Positions 63,245-64,000 of a DNA stretch of 64,000 nucleotides are shown here, in pieces (position 1 is the first letter of the stretch; every line of letters starts with the position of its first letter). The notes under the pieces are model-generated. The model made no database searches, was not told the DNA's origin, and worked only from the letters and a program-made list of their open reading frames with translations. The position numbers and the translations under genes are program-made. Source of the DNA: Tritonibacter horizontis (lineage in GTDB: Bacteria; Pseudomonadota; Alphaproteobacteria; Rhodobacterales; Rhodobacteraceae); assembly GCF_001518015.1 (NCBI RefSeq), contig NZ_LPUY01000054.1, positions 1-64,000 of the forward strand, given 5' to 3'.

Positions 63245-63411
63245 TCGCCTCTTTCCTTATGATTTCAAGGCGACTATATAGTCCTGAAGTTCCCCGACAA
63301 CGGAAACCCACCCCGAGACCCAAGGGGCCGCCGATTTCTGGCGACGGGAGAGGTTTACCCGCCGGGCAATCCAACAAGTCGGGAACAGACGTGTTTAAAG
63401 GAGAAGAGCAC

Positions 63412-64000
63412 ATGGCAAAACCGTTGATGGCCAAGGCGACCGCCGTGTGGCTGGTGGACAATACGACAATCGGCTTCAAGCAGATCGCTGATTTTGTGGG
63501 TATGCACGAACTGGAGATCCAGGGCATCGCGGATGGCGATGTGGCGGCCGGGGTCAAGGGCTTTGACCCGGTGTCCAACAACCAGCTGACCCAGGACGAG
63601 ATCGCCGCCGCCGAAAAGAACCCGCTGCACAAGATGAAGCTGAAGTTCAACGCCGCAGCAGCGGGCGAGGAAAAACGTCGTGGCCCGCGCTATACACCGC
63701 TGTCCAAGCGGCAGGACCGCCCGAATTCGATCCTGTGGCTGGTCAAGTTCCACCCGGAACTGTCCGATGGCCAGATTGCCAAGCTTGTGGGCACCACCAA
63801 ACCGACCATCCAGTCGATCCGCGAGCGCACGCATTGGAACATCTCCAACATGGAGCCCATCGACCCGGTTGCGCTGGGCCTGTGCAAACAGTCCGAACTG
63901 GATGCCGCCGTTCAGAAGGCCGCGCAGAAGCGGGCCGCCGAAGGTGGTGTGATGAGCGATGACGAACGCCGCAAGCTGGTGTCGACCGAACAGTCTCTGG
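63412..64000 (+). CDS. DUF1013 / TrcR-like cell-cycle transcriptional regulator, N-terminal part
   Basis: The frame opens MAKPLMAKATAVWLVDN and continues to the window edge (196 residues seen). TTIGFKQIADFVGMHELEIQGIADGD looks like a helix-turn-helix, and a second such unit reads LSDGQIAKLVGTTKPTIQSIRERTHWN. This is the DUF1013 family, which includes TrcR, an alphaproteobacterial cell-cycle regulator. AGGAGAAG precedes the start. The C terminus lies outside the window. Confidence 0.88.
   Translation, partial: MAKPLMAKATAVWLVDNTTIGFKQIADFVGMHELEIQGIADGDVAAGVKGFDPVSNNQLTQDEIAAAEKNPLHKMKLKFNAAAAGEEKRRGPRYTPLSKRQDRPNSILWLVKFHPELSDGQIAKLVGTTKPTIQSIRERTHWNISNMEPIDPVALGLCKQSELDAAVQKAAQKRAAEGGVMSDDERRKLVSTEQSL

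Overview
The window reads as chromosomal DNA of a marine alphaproteobacterium of the Rhodobacteraceae (Roseobacter group). The evidence is the high GC content and gene families typical of that group: Mcl1-type malyl-CoA lyase, GguA/GguB/ChvE sugar uptake, TRAP transporters, BtaA/BtaB betaine-lipid enzymes, a COQ9-family protein next to rpsU, a TIGR02300 acidic protein and a DUF1013/TrcR-like regulator. Genes are dense on both strands. I saw no transposase, phage gene, rRNA operon or CRISPR array.

Layout. 1-6.1 kb: the start of a diaminopropionate ammonia-lyase-like gene divergent from an AsnC-type regulator, then a PqiA-PqiA-PqiB-PqiC envelope lipid-transport operon and a LysR regulator. 6.5-12.2 kb: a DctPQM TRAP transporter in line with an acetylpolyamine amidohydrolase-like deacetylase, a RidA protein and a DadA-like FAD oxidoreductase, which together look like an uptake-and-degradation operon for an acylated amine. 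12.2-28.1 kb: a sugar island with a GbpR-like LysR regulator, ChvE-GguA-GguB, and GguC plus three enzymes that take L-arabinose to 2-oxoglutarate without phosphorylation. A second, YtfQRT/YjfF-type ABC importer and an aldose 1-epimerase follow.

28.1-30.9 kb: a plcP-btaA-btaB operon that swaps phospholipid for betaine lipid, with a Pho-box-like site upstream. 31.2-37.1 kb: tRNA-Ala(GGC) and mainly housekeeping genes (TIGR02300 protein, YgjP-type peptidase, GntR regulator, rpiB, accA), a LysE exporter divergent from an AsnC-type regulator, and a sulfotransferase. 37.6-43.2 kb: malyl-CoA lyase divergent from a D-glutamate pathway (DgcN, DgcA, D-amino acid transaminase), then a LigB-type dioxygenase and a DUF1244 protein.

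43.6-51.4 kb: pyk, a small membrane protein, rpmI-rplT, a membrane-anchored class III nucleotide cyclase, and pheS-yrhK-pheT. 51.4-64 kb: a LysR regulator divergent from a methyltransferase, a YtoQ-family protein, a pair of tandem paralogues of unknown function, MscS, ald divergent from its AsnC-type regulator with a perfect palindrome between them, ppk2, rpsU, a COQ9-family gene, a PIG3-type quinone oxidoreductase, a DUF2189 membrane protein, RNase T2, and the start of a DUF1013/TrcR-like gene.

Three themes recur: scavenging of marine nitrogen and carbon compounds (acylated amines, D-amino acids, L-arabinose), phosphate economy (PlcP/BtaAB, PPK2), and regulators divergent from their target operons with readable palindromic operators. 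All identifications come from reading motifs and family resemblance. No database search was run.
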